Assembly: GCA_947457335.1 (NCBI GenBank) | Contig: CANGWA010000004.1 | Location: 1-40,626 of the forward strand | Length of the DNA stretch: 40,626 bases | Reading direction: 5' to 3' | Source: Sphingobacteriaceae bacterium | Lineage (GTDB): Bacteria > Bacteroidota > Bacteroidia > B-17B0 > Aurantibacillaceae | Program-made: the position numbers and the translations under genes | Shown here: piece after piece, positions 28,201 to 37,087 of the stretch | Position numbering within the stretch: the first letter of the stretch is position 1 | Layout of the letters: each line of letters starts with the position of its first letter | Notes under the pieces: model-generated | What the model was told of the DNA's origin: nothing | Database searches by the model: none | What the model saw: the letters and a program-made list of their open reading frames with translations, nothing else

Positions 28201-29514
28201 AATACGTTTATCTGTATTGGCCAATCCACTTCATTAACAGCCACCGGTGCAAGTACCTATGCTTGGAGTTCAGGGGCAACCACTTCAAGCGTGGTATTGA
28301 CACCCACTGCGACAGGATCATACACTGTCATTGGGACCAGTATAAACGGCTGTATTAGTAACAAAGTAACTAGCATCACTGTAAATAGCTTACCTGCTCT
28401 TGTAATCAATGGTAATTTTACTATTTGTGCTGGCACGAGTTCTTCTCTAACTGTCAGTGGAGCCAACACCTACACCTGGAACAGCGGAGCGAATACTTCG
28501 TCCAACGTGCTTACACCTACTGTAAACAGTGGATATGTAACCTATAGCGTTGCAGGAACTAACACGGCAGGCTGTTTCAACAGTAAGCTAGATTCGGTAT
28601 TGGTGAATGCGTTACCATCGTTGACTATTTCAGGAGGCAACATGGTGTGTAATGGCAATACTATCACCATTACAGCAAGCGGAGCAAGCACCTATACATG
28701 GGATAATGGCGCAAACACTTCGTCTGTAGCCTTAAGCCCAAGCGTAAATACTTCTTACACAGTTGTAGGCATCAGTGCACAAAACTGTAGTAATGCAGCC
28801 GTACAATCTATTTCTGTCGTTGCCTTCCCAACCATTGCTGTTACCGGCAACACAGTGATGTGTGCAGGTGATTCGCTTATTTTTAATGTTAGTGGAGCAG
28901 ACACGTACACTTGGAGTAATAGTGGCACTGGATCGTTGGTGGTCATTCATCCATCGGCAAGCGGCTCTTTATCGGTCATTGGCGGCGTAATCCCTGGTTG
29001 TAACGACACGGCTATGGTCAACATTACTGTGAACCCTAATCCGACTGTTGTACCTACTTCAGCAGCATCTGTTATTTGTGTAGGCGAATCCATTCAATTG
29101 AATGCTACAGGAGCCATCAATTACACTTGGAGCAATGGCGCTACGGCATCAAGCGTGGTGGTCAATCCAACCATTACTACTACCTATACGGTTAACGCAA
29201 CCGATGCGAATGGCTGTAAAGCCGATAGCACGTTATTGTTAACGGTTTCAGATTGTGCAGGGATAAGTTCTAACTCTGCTAATGCTGCCGTTTTGGTTTA
29301 TCCAAATCCAAGCAACGGTGTGTTCACCATTGACGCCAACGCTGTTGGCAAGGTAGAAGTGAATGTTTATGCGGTAACAGGCCAATTAATCCGCACGCTT
29401 TCCATCACAGAGAAATCATCTATCGATTTATCTGCCTATGATAATGGCATATACATGGTGAGGATAACGGCTTCTAACGGAGAAACAAGTATTAAGCACT
29501 TGATTAAACAATAA
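25264..29514 (+). CDS. Large T9SS-tail secreted protein: glycine-rich domain + SprB-like repeats + Ig-like repeats
   Basis: Signal peptide; VQSWTVPSTGPYKLELWGAAGG plus GGGG-rich stretch; SprB-like CNGQSVAALSATVNGGLAPYSYTWLPSG..ITQPSAI; >10 Ig-like repeats; tail VYPNPSNGVFTIDANAVGKVEVNVYAVTGQLIRTLSITEKSSIDLSAYDNGIYMVRITASNGETSIKHLIKQ. Confidence 0.92.
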   Translation: MKRGIFFIVWLFTLLTTKSQTTYTFLTCGATGASGPTQTQVNNTYGVGNNLNGSVTVNTGVQSWTVPSTGPYKLELWGAAGGTSAFGSSGSGIKISCQTTLTAGTVLNIVVGQPGQSNGSGTQFSAGGSGGGGSFIYIGAIGSGTLLAAAGGGGGGLSSSTNINTGNSANANFGTSGGTIQGFNNAYVALGGTGGNGGGHTNRGLLGGGPGTGWLSNGNTQYATVTTLIGTRFVGGQATANGKPGGFGGGGASGDNSNNPYVWAGGGGGYSGGAGGHNVGNSDGQVGGGGGSFLTGMNQTNIGFNSGDGVVFITRLYSVNVSQSSSIACNGQSVAALSATVNGGLAPYSYTWLPSGGNTTTATGLGSGVYTILATDANNYITSNTFTITQPSAITTAISQTNAVCFGQTSGNAAVTAAGGTGAYTYSWTGSSSTSSVASNIAAGNYSVTVKDANNCVTGTVVTITQPSSFAVTAGTSTTAVCAGNQITLSGTGASSYTWTGGVTNGSAFAPSATSGYTVTGFVGVCTNTAEVTVTVNPRPTITAANGTICTGQTFTITPSGASTYTYQTGSANVAPTSNTSYTLTGSSAVGCQAINPATVNITVNPLPVVSITGTNAVCSGNSIVLTANGASTYTWSNPSATTTTVSVAPTSNSTYSVTGTSALGCVGSTTTMAVSVYSLPLVSITGTNGVCNGSSIVLTANGASSYTWTNPSSNASTISVAPTANTTYSLAGISSQGCNGTLAALAVTVYSVPVISITGTNGVCNGSTINLTGNGGSTYTWTSPSSNNATVGVSPSTNTTYTLTGRSAQGCLGNTATYAVTVYSLPVIAITGTNAVCNGSSINLTGGGASTYTWAGVTSNNSTVVVSPSTNTTYSLTGTSSQGCTGNTATQAVAVYSLPVIAITGTNAICTGGSALLTANGANTYTWLAPSGNTSTVSVAPTANTTYSLVGTSTQGCTGNTANVTVTVYALPVISVSGNTFICIGQSTSLTATGASTYAWSSGATTSSVVLTPTATGSYTVIGTSINGCISNKVTSITVNSLPALVINGNFTICAGTSSSLTVSGANTYTWNSGANTSSNVLTPTVNSGYVTYSVAGTNTAGCFNSKLDSVLVNALPSLTISGGNMVCNGNTITITASGASTYTWDNGANTSSVALSPSVNTSYTVVGISAQNCSNAAVQSISVVAFPTIAVTGNTVMCAGDSLIFNVSGADTYTWSNSGTGSLVVIHPSASGSLSVIGGVIPGCNDTAMVNITVNPNPTVVPTSAASVICVGESIQLNATGAINYTWSNGATASSVVVNPTITTTYTVNATDANGCKADSTLLLTVSDCAGISSNSANAAVLVYPNPSNGVFTIDANAVGKVEVNVYAVTGQLIRTLSITEKSSIDLSAYDNGIYMVRITASNGETSIKHLIKQ
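27091..28185 (+). repeat. Five exact-period 219-bp (73-aa) tandem Ig-like units
   Basis: Unit starts at 27091, 27310, 27529, 27748 and 27967, next domain at 28186: [VI][SA]ITGTN[AG][VI]C.G.S..LT..GA.TYTW...V[SVG]V[AS]P[ST].N[TS]TY[ST]L.G.S.QGC. Confidence 0.9.
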
Positions 29515-29527
29515 TTCATACAACACT

Positions 29528-29560
29528 AAAAAAAGGCGGTCAGTTATGACCGCCTTTTTT
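29528..29560 (+). terminator. Intrinsic terminator
   Basis: aaaaaaaGGCGGTCAgttaTGACCGCCtttttt just after the stop at 29514. Confidence 0.9.
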
Positions 29561-29788
29561 GTTTCACCCTTATTCAACGCATTTGTTTTTCATGCATAGT
29601 TTTCATTTGCCTACGAATGTTCCGCACACTTGCAATTTCTTTTGGCAAATGCCTTAACTTTCCCTTGCTCATCATTGTTCCATATGACCGGCACCTTGCT
29701 TATCTGCAGAATATATCCAGCAAAACATGCCGATTGGCTGCTCGTCTATACCGATACTAAGTAATCAGAGAGCCGTTGGTAGAAGTGT

Positions 29789-31165
29789 TTAATAGGATAG
29801 ATTTTTATCCTTTGTTAAAAAGGAATAGATGATTATAAGGGCCAATACCGGAAACAACCAAATAAGCCGCATTTGATACCGTGCGTCCACCGTTGCAAAA
29901 AACGAAACAATCAAAGCATTCACGATCATAAAAACCGCTAAGGTGCCAACCACATTGCCCAATGCTGCTCCCATGCGTTTGCGTTGGAATATAAAAGCCA
30001 GCAATAAAACACAGACGCTGATTGTGACCACAAATCGTTGAGCTGAATTGAGGCGATCGAGATAAAATGTGCGCCGATTTTGTCTGGAATGCTCGTAACG
30101 CTTCAATTCATTATCAAACCGCCACTTTATTTGTCCGTATGGTGGCGACCCTTTTAACAGCGGCGGGTCTACATACGTGTCAAACGTATACAGTTGTTTC
30201 ACTGCATCTCGAGTTGTTTTTTGTAGCACCAAGGGACCGTATTCTTTACTTAAAAGCAGGTCTTTCAAAATAGCGGTGTATTCCTCTTTGTTTTTTTCCC
30301 ATCCTCCCGTTTTATACAACACACTGTTTTTATTGAAAATAAAATCCCATTGCAAACTGTCCTTATAAGGACAAATGCGGTATTGTTTTGATTCGCACGT
30401 TTTGTCAAGATAGTCTTGCACCACACCAAATTCAATCATTCTGCTCATGATGAATACATGGGACATAGCGGAGAGACGCGCTTTCCCTGTGCTCAGATAA
30501 TTGTGGCCTGCAATACAAACAATGCCAATGAAAAGGGCCGCAATCAGGTGCAGGCATTTTCTAATGCGCTCCGGTTCCTTTTTAAAATAGAAAAAGAGTA
30601 ACAAACTAGGGAGCAGAATTAAAAAGCTTAAGATGGAGGCGTTTTGGGTGATGACAAAAAACACAAAAGCACAATAGTACGCTCGCAGTGACGCCTTGTT
30701 TTGAAGGGTTCCCCATAGTATATTGACCACAGCGAGATAACACAATGGCGTGAAGATGTCGGGAATTAATAAACTAACAACAACTGAATAGCTGGTGGTT
30801 AGCACAATTAAAACAACCGCAATCAGGAATACGGCATTCACGTGTTCTGGTTTAACAAAGGCGCGAATCAAATCACGCATCAACCAGCACGCCAATAATG
30901 CCTGTGCAAAAACCACCAAGAACAGGTGGCGTGAAAGGCTGATGTGGCGGAGGAACAAACCGTAAAATACTGGGCGGTCGGGTGGGGCATATCCTTCAAA
31001 TCCGGAATCGATGTATGTGCCCAAGTCGATGTATGATAGCGGAAAGCCATTTAAAAGGGCGGCGCTGATGGAGAGAACCGCAGCCACTACAACTATTATT
31101 GCGGTTGTATAAGGCGGGGTGATTTTCCCAGGTAACGGCACGCTGACGTTTCTTTTGAAAGGCAT
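29789..31165 (-). CDS. Multi-TM membrane protein of unknown function (glycosyltransferase-C-like?)
   Basis: Around 10 hydrophobic segments; start codon overlaps the stop of the upstream DUF2142 gene by 1 nt (translational coupling). Confidence 0.75.
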   Translation of the reverse strand: MPFKRNVSVPLPGKITPPYTTAIIVVVAAVLSISAALLNGFPLSYIDLGTYIDSGFEGYAPPDRPVFYGLFLRHISLSRHLFLVVFAQALLACWLMRDLIRAFVKPEHVNAVFLIAVVLIVLTTSYSVVVSLLIPDIFTPLCYLAVVNILWGTLQNKASLRAYYCAFVFFVITQNASILSFLILLPSLLLFFYFKKEPERIRKCLHLIAALFIGIVCIAGHNYLSTGKARLSAMSHVFIMSRMIEFGVVQDYLDKTCESKQYRICPYKDSLQWDFIFNKNSVLYKTGGWEKNKEEYTAILKDLLLSKEYGPLVLQKTTRDAVKQLYTFDTYVDPPLLKGSPPYGQIKWRFDNELKRYEHSRQNRRTFYLDRLNSAQRFVVTISVCVLLLAFIFQRKRMGAALGNVVGTLAVFMIVNALIVSFFATVDARYQMRLIWLFPVLALIIIYSFLTKDKNLSY

Positions 31166-33015
31166 TACTCCTTGATTTTGCGTTTAATGCTGTAAACCAC
31201 CTCGTCAAAGTAAATGACGGTATCGGTGGTGTTGAAGAGAAATAGTTCACCACTATTGGGCAGGCACTTGGGCATTTCCACGCGCAATTGAAGTCTGTTC
31301 CATCTGCTTGCAGGCAAGATGGTTTTAGTATTGGCCGCATCATAGATGTTTCCGCAAGTGTCGTTTGTGGCAAGAAACACAAGTTGCCCTCCCCTGCCTT
31401 TTACTAAAGCTTGCAGTGTAATCACATCCCGATCTTTCAGATTGGTGAATGGTAGCGCCAAGGCCTTGCTGTTTGGTGCAACAGCAAGACAGTGATTATC
31501 GCTTCCTGCTTCTACAACAACCAAACCCTTCGCTAGATCAATGTGGGGATGCTTTTTGAACAACGCTTTTTCTTCAAAATTCGTTGAGAAGTGGGTTAGC
31601 AGGTTGAGGTGTTCGGTAAAATACCGTTTGTAAACTAATGATAAAGCGCTGCTATTCGTCCACAGGATAACAGGGAGCCCAATAATTAAGGGATGAATCG
31701 AAAAACGAATGTTCCAACCACCGAAGCTAATGGCCAGTAAGGGTAGCAACGCAATGAAGTACCTGCCCTGCACCCCGTTAATAAAAGGAAATTGAACAGG
31801 GGACCATAATAAATACTGTGATAACATAATGAGTAATGCAACACTTAAGAAAATGATAAGGGAGGCCAAACGCAAACGCCAATCGATATGAACCTCTTCT
31901 TTCGTAAACAAGTGACCTATAAAAAGAAGTGTAATTAAGATAATAGAGGATAAATCATCATCGGTTAATTCCATGTAGGCACCTAGTCCACAGACAAACG
32001 AACGAATGTAAAAGGAATGATGGACGTGAAAAGTTTCTTTCAGTAATGAGGGAATGATCTCTGGATGCAATAACAAGTAGTTTTTTTGTTGGGCATAATT
32101 GACGCCAGGACTCGAATAGCCCGTGCCTAAGTAATCCTTGTTGTATTGTTCAAAGGGAATGAGATTATTTTCAACCATTTGCGTGGATACAATTAAGCTA
32201 GCGACACACAGAACACACCCAATAGCAAGTAGCCCCCATTTTTGTTTGCTTCCGCCAAATTGCTTTGCCTTTAAGAACACCAATAAAAAGGCTATAAGTA
32301 CAAATACATATTTGACAACTGACACTAATATCAAGGTCATCAAGTAGCACACAAACCTTTTTGGATTTATCTTTTTTTGTCCACTATAGTCCTCTAGAAA
32401 ATAACTCACGAACACACAACATAAAACAGTGTTGAGGGGGTCCATACTAAAAGTGTTAAGTAAGTATAGCTGCGTTGGAAGGAGCAAGAAAAAGCAAAAC
32501 GCCCATTTAAAACAAGGCAGTCGGCGAATTGCTCTGTACATGAGGAAGAGATAAAGTAGGAAGACCACGCACCGGGATCCGTAGTAGGCCATACCAAGAG
32601 AGCCGTGCATTTGCCGAGTTAAATAAATAACCCCTGCATGAACTAGGTAAGTGATGGGAGAATAGGTGGCGGTGTTGGGGAAGTCGATAAAGACCCGTTT
32701 TTCAGTGGAAGAAGGAATGCTAAACAAGTAGAGGAAGCTACCGCTGTCAAAAGGGGTGTCATTGAGAAAGGTGTAAGGGAAATAATGGCGGTGCATTTCT
32801 ACTAAACAGATTGGCAGCGAGCCACCGATGCGTTGATCTTTTATTTCTGGCCTAAACTGGCCTTCTGATATTTGATAGGCGCGGTAGAAGTGTGCGAATT
32901 CATCGGGACCAGCAAAGGGTGGTTTAATAAGAGCATATAGCACAAACAATACGCTTGTAGCAACAAAAAAGAAGCGCGAGGGCAATATGTTGAATGATGA
33001 TTTCAGAGGTTGCAT
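31165..33015 (-). CDS. DUF2142-like membrane protein
   Basis: IKPPFAGPDEFAHFYRAYQISEGQFRPEI and GVQGRYFIALLPLLAISFG are DUF2142-style motifs; many TM helices. Confidence 0.75.
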   Translation of the reverse strand: MQPLKSSFNILPSRFFFVATSVLFVLYALIKPPFAGPDEFAHFYRAYQISEGQFRPEIKDQRIGGSLPICLVEMHRHYFPYTFLNDTPFDSGSFLYLFSIPSSTEKRVFIDFPNTATYSPITYLVHAGVIYLTRQMHGSLGMAYYGSRCVVFLLYLFLMYRAIRRLPCFKWAFCFFLLLPTQLYLLNTFSMDPLNTVLCCVFVSYFLEDYSGQKKINPKRFVCYLMTLILVSVVKYVFVLIAFLLVFLKAKQFGGSKQKWGLLAIGCVLCVASLIVSTQMVENNLIPFEQYNKDYLGTGYSSPGVNYAQQKNYLLLHPEIIPSLLKETFHVHHSFYIRSFVCGLGAYMELTDDDLSSIILITLLFIGHLFTKEEVHIDWRLRLASLIIFLSVALLIMLSQYLLWSPVQFPFINGVQGRYFIALLPLLAISFGGWNIRFSIHPLIIGLPVILWTNSSALSLVYKRYFTEHLNLLTHFSTNFEEKALFKKHPHIDLAKGLVVVEAGSDNHCLAVAPNSKALALPFTNLKDRDVITLQALVKGRGGQLVFLATNDTCGNIYDAANTKTILPASRWNRLQLRVEMPKCLPNSGELFLFNTTDTVIYFDEVVYSIKRKIKE

Positions 33016-33130
33016 ACAAATATAATAAAGTTGCCACCCCTAAAGTGAAAAGTTCATTAAGGTCAAAATGCCACCAATAGAACTAAAAAGTATAAACGAT
33101 AATGAAGTTTGTTTCCTATCTTAGTCCTTC

Positions 33131-34729
33131 ATGCCCAAAATTGTATTATCCGTATTTCTCTTTCTTATAACAATAGTTGCGTCGGCGCAATACGCCGATT
33201 CGCTCATTGCAATGGGTTGGCGCGATTTGATTAAGGATCGCGACTCCTCAGCCATTACTGCCTTTGAGCAGGCCTACGAATTAGGGGTTCATCTTAGAAA
33301 TTACCAAACTCAAGGCGACGCCTTGTTGCATTTAGGTATGTGTTTTTATGGCGTGAGCGCCGCAAAAGGCATGCAATACTGCGATAGCGCTCAAGTGGCG
33401 TACGAAAAACTGAAAGAAACAAATGCCCCTCTGGCAGTTACGGGACTCAATCGCTGCTTGCAATTGCGCAGCACCATTTATGCGCGGCAAGGGAAGTTTC
33501 GAGAGTCTATTAACATGAGCATCGAGGCCCTTAAGGCTTTTCCGAAGAACGATAAAACGGGCACCCGGGGCGTTATCTATACGAGTTTGGGAACTTGCTT
33601 TAATAAATTGAATCAAACAGATTCGGCACACTATTATTTTGAACAAGCCCTGGCCGAACATCTTTCTACCAACCAAGTGGCCTACTTGCCTCTTGCATAC
33701 GTGAATGTAGGCAAGCTGTGGTTAAAGGAAAAAGAGTTTGCAAAGAGCAAGGAACATTTTAATAAAGGGCTCGCTCTATCTCAAAAAAGTGGTAATCAAC
33801 AAGCCATCGTTTCAACCCTATTAGCCTTGGGCGATTGGCACATGGCTGTCTCTAAGAAAGACAGTGCTGCACACTTTTACAAAAAGGCTGAGAATTTAGC
33901 AGCCCACCTAAACGACAGGAGCTTTTTACTAAAAGCATTGGAAATGCAAGTGGAATGGCTGACTGTAGCCGGCAACTACCCTGAAGTGACGCAGTTACAA
34001 ACACGCATAATGAATTTGAAGGATTCGTTGTTTGAATTCGACGAACAAAATCTTCGTAAAAAACTAGAAATACAATTTAATGTCGCTGAAAAAGACCGTC
34101 AGTTGGAGTTATTGCAGAAGGAGAAAAGTTTGACATTGTTGTCAAATTACATTTTATGGCTCTCTGTTTTTTCTGTTGTCATCATAGCTGCCCTGATAAT
34201 TTTTTTTATGCGCAGAAACCATTTGCGCGACAAACAATTGCTTTTAGCAAAAGAAGAATTAGTTCACCATCTAGAAGAACAGAAACGTCTTAGAGAGAAA
34301 TTTCTTCAATCAGAGCTTGAACACAAAGAATCACAACTCAGCTCACTGGCCCTGCAAATGGTAGAGAAGAATGTACTCATTCAGGAAATCTCTGATAAAT
34401 TAACTGTTGGAGGTAAGGGTATTGAAAACGAAGAACTAAAAAAGACCCTGAACAAAGGCATGAGTCGTGAAAAGGATTGGAAGGACTTTAATGCGTATTT
34501 CGAAAGCATCAACAAAAATTTCTATACACGACTTAAAGAGGCTTACCCCGATATTAGTCCAAACGACTTGCGCCTCTGTGCCCTCATTAAAATGAACAGA
34601 AGCATTAAAGAGATGGCTTTTATCCTCAATATTTCTCCCGATAGTGTTAAAACAGCCAGATACCGCCTTCGCAAGAAATTACATCTTCAAACAGAAGATA
34701 ATCTTACCGATTTCATTCTAAAACTCTGA
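33131..34729 (+). CDS. TPR-repeat, single-TM regulator with coiled coil and C-terminal HTH (LuxR-like)
   Basis: TPR N-terminus, TM YILWLSVFSVVIIAALIIFFM, C-terminal YPDISPNDLRLCALIKMNRSIKEMAFILNISPDSVKTARYRLRKKL. Confidence 0.85.
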   Translation: MPKIVLSVFLFLITIVASAQYADSLIAMGWRDLIKDRDSSAITAFEQAYELGVHLRNYQTQGDALLHLGMCFYGVSAAKGMQYCDSAQVAYEKLKETNAPLAVTGLNRCLQLRSTIYARQGKFRESINMSIEALKAFPKNDKTGTRGVIYTSLGTCFNKLNQTDSAHYYFEQALAEHLSTNQVAYLPLAYVNVGKLWLKEKEFAKSKEHFNKGLALSQKSGNQQAIVSTLLALGDWHMAVSKKDSAAHFYKKAENLAAHLNDRSFLLKALEMQVEWLTVAGNYPEVTQLQTRIMNLKDSLFEFDEQNLRKKLEIQFNVAEKDRQLELLQKEKSLTLLSNYILWLSVFSVVIIAALIIFFMRRNHLRDKQLLLAKEELVHHLEEQKRLREKFLQSELEHKESQLSSLALQMVEKNVLIQEISDKLTVGGKGIENEELKKTLNKGMSREKDWKDFNAYFESINKNFYTRLKEAYPDISPNDLRLCALIKMNRSIKEMAFILNISPDSVKTARYRLRKKLHLQTEDNLTDFILKL

Positions 34730-34762
34730 TGGTCTACTCATAGTAAACATGTAAACACCACC

Positions 34763-34782
34763 TTGTCTACCTATTGTCTACC
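34763..34782. promoter_or_regulatory. Direct repeat TTGTCTACC-TA-TTGTCTACC (11-bp period)
   Basis: Two perfect 9-bp copies at 34763-34771 and 34774-34782, one helical turn apart, upstream of the 34873 gene. Confidence 0.5.
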
Positions 34783-34811
34783 TGAAATATTTGAAAATCA
34801 GCGGCATGTCG

Positions 34812-34825
34812 TTGTAATATTACAA
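34812..34825. promoter_or_regulatory. Perfect 14-bp palindrome TTGTAATATTACAA
   Basis: Self-complementary over 14 nt, ~50 bp upstream of the ATG at 34873. Confidence 0.5.
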
Positions 34826-34872
34826 ACGGCGGACAAGGTGTTCGTACTCTAAACCCAATAAAGCAATTCGTT

Positions 34873-35766
34873 ATGCGCGTAAAAAATTTAATTATAGCCT
34901 TGTTTTTCTCTATTTCAGGACTCCAGGCTCAGGTACTAAATAGCAGTTTTGAGCAACTCAACGGAGATAGCAGTGTAAAAAACTGGGGGGATTTGCTCTT
35001 GTTCGCGATCACGTTGGATTCATTGGGCCACCCGACGGATTCTATTGTCATGGACAAGGGACTGTATTTCTCGACTACTGACGCACACACGGGGCAACGC
35101 GCTATGGAAATGCGCAATGCCTATTATGCAGTAGAAGGCTCAAAAATTGCGGGAAGGGCAAAAATGACAATGTCCGATTCCATCTATGGCGCCTTCGCTT
35201 CGCCTTGCCCTGTGGGTATCAATCCCTCAGTGTTTAGTTTTTACTATAAATTTTTCCCCGTTAATAACGATACCGCCTACGCCTACCTGGTTGTCTCCGA
35301 TAGTATGGACAATGCTTTAGGTGGGGCTAAAATTGCCATTCATCAGCTGGCAAGTAACTACCAATTGGCTACCGCGCCTGTGACCTACACAACGGCAGGG
35401 GCGCCTGCTTTTATGACGATTTATTTCAGAACGTCAAAAACGCCTGCTTTGGCGCATTATGGCACTCGGTTTATAGTTGACGATGTTAGCACCATACAAA
35501 CGGGTATTGCTGAGCAAGAACCATCCACTCTGCTTTTGGCACCCATGCCCGTGATCGATCGCCTCGCGGTTCAGCTACCCAACGGTGCTATAGGTAAGGA
35601 TGCTACAGTAAATGTGTACGACCTGAATGCTCGGGTGCTGAATGCAGATTATGTTAAAACGACCGATGGCCTTGAAATCAACACCTCGGGCTTGCCTTCT
35701 GGCATCTATCAATTGGTGCTTCAATCGAACAACAGCGTTTATACTGCTAAAATTGTGAAGTACTAA
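34873..35766 (+). CDS. T9SS-tail secreted protein of unknown function
   Basis: Signal peptide MRVKNLIIALFFSISGLQAQ; tail LPSGIYQLVLQSNNSVYTAKIVKY. Confidence 0.8.
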   Translation: MRVKNLIIALFFSISGLQAQVLNSSFEQLNGDSSVKNWGDLLLFAITLDSLGHPTDSIVMDKGLYFSTTDAHTGQRAMEMRNAYYAVEGSKIAGRAKMTMSDSIYGAFASPCPVGINPSVFSFYYKFFPVNNDTAYAYLVVSDSMDNALGGAKIAIHQLASNYQLATAPVTYTTAGAPAFMTIYFRTSKTPALAHYGTRFIVDDVSTIQTGIAEQEPSTLLLAPMPVIDRLAVQLPNGAIGKDATVNVYDLNARVLNADYVKTTDGLEINTSGLPSGIYQLVLQSNNSVYTAKIVKY

Positions 35767-35842
35767 TTCAACACCTCTTCTTTGGACACAATAGGGAAAG
35801 TTCGTTCTGAATTTCTATCTTTACTAGAATGGCTTTTCCAAC

Positions 35843-36997
35843 ATGAAAAAAACATACACGCTACTCCTCCTTTGTTCCTTTTTTGGAACAACTCTGCAAG
35901 CACAATCCACTTACACGGGTAAGCCGCTATACAAAATCGTGACGACCCGCGGTGGGGTGGCGTTGGGGACCTTTACGGTAGAATTGTACCCCAATATTGC
36001 CTATAAGCATGTGCGCAATTTTGATTCGCTTGTCTCCGTTCAATTTTTCGACTCCCTAGCCTTTCACCGATGCGTGCCAGGCTTTGTGATCCAAGGGGGA
36101 AGTCCGTATACTAAAAACGGACCGGTAAGCATGTGGGGCCAAAGTCCTTCTTCGCTCACCGCCGTGCCGGCAGAATTCACCACTGCACAACATAAGCGGG
36201 GAACGTTCGCGGCCGCTCGCTCGTCGAATATCAATAGTGCAACGTCTCAATTTTATATCAATCTCGCCTACAACGCTTCGCTGGATAACAATTACACCCT
36301 GTATGGTCGGGTTACCGCTAATTTGTGGGTAGTCGATACAATTGTCAATTCTCCTAAAATGGCTACTCCGCCATCTACTTATTCCAGCGTGCCTTCGCCA
36401 AAAATCATCATGTTCATTACGCGCATTGGCTCCAACGACACCGTGCCGGTTGCACCTCAACTCACTTCTCCCGTTAATTACACCGTTAATTTGGATTCAA
36501 GTAAGGCGTTGTCTTTAAAATGGAATCCTGTGAGCGATGCGGTACTTTATCAAGTACAGCTCTCGCGGGATTCCACTTTCCAAACCGATACAGTTCAATA
36601 TACCACCACGGCACTCACTACGGCTTCTTGTGCCAAACGCTCAGGCAATACGTGGTATTTCTGGCGCGTGCGCACCAATAATGGTGGGCACTATAGTCCT
36701 TGGTCCACCGTCTTTCGGTTTCATACCTTTGGTGAAACAACAGGACTTGCTCAAGAAACATTCTTGAAGGTTCAAATTTATCCTTCGCCAGCAAAAGATG
36801 AATTACAAGTGCAATTAGAAGAAGCGGGCTCTACTTTGCGAATATATGATCTTCGCGGCAGAATGGTGGCAGAGCACTATTGCCCATCAACCACGACCAC
36901 GTTGTCTCTAAAACGCCTGCCCATTGCGGTATACACACTGCACGTGCAATCGTTATCGGGTAAAACCACTCAGGTCAAGTTTATTAAGAGTGAATAA
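35843..36997 (+). CDS. Secreted cyclophilin-type peptidyl-prolyl isomerase with Fn3-like and T9SS tail
   Basis: Cyclophilin core ELYPNIAYKHVRNFDSLVSVQFFDSLAFHRCVPGFVIQGGSP...GTFAAARSSNINSATSQFYINL; C-terminal VQIYPSPAKDELQVQLEE...YTLHVQSLSGKTTQVKFIKSE. Confidence 0.9.
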   Translation: MKKTYTLLLLCSFFGTTLQAQSTYTGKPLYKIVTTRGGVALGTFTVELYPNIAYKHVRNFDSLVSVQFFDSLAFHRCVPGFVIQGGSPYTKNGPVSMWGQSPSSLTAVPAEFTTAQHKRGTFAAARSSNINSATSQFYINLAYNASLDNNYTLYGRVTANLWVVDTIVNSPKMATPPSTYSSVPSPKIIMFITRIGSNDTVPVAPQLTSPVNYTVNLDSSKALSLKWNPVSDAVLYQVQLSRDSTFQTDTVQYTTTALTTASCAKRSGNTWYFWRVRTNNGGHYSPWSTVFRFHTFGETTGLAQETFLKVQIYPSPAKDELQVQLEEAGSTLRIYDLRGRMVAEHYCPSTTTTLSLKRLPIAVYTLHVQSLSGKTTQVKFIKSE

Positions 36998-37087
36998 CCA
37001 CAGGTGGTATTGAGGTGACGTGTTTGAGTAAAAAGCATTTATCTATTTTTATCATACGAATCGTTTGATGGATTCGTTATTGCATCT

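Noticed and set aside
29570-29785. Possible decayed gene on the minus strand (SIGIDEQPIGMFCWIYSADKQGAGHMEQ* and MMSKGKLRHLPKEIASVRNIRRQMKTMHEKQMR*)
   Set aside because: Short protein-like fragments in different frames, but too short and unrecognised to claim as a feature without a search.
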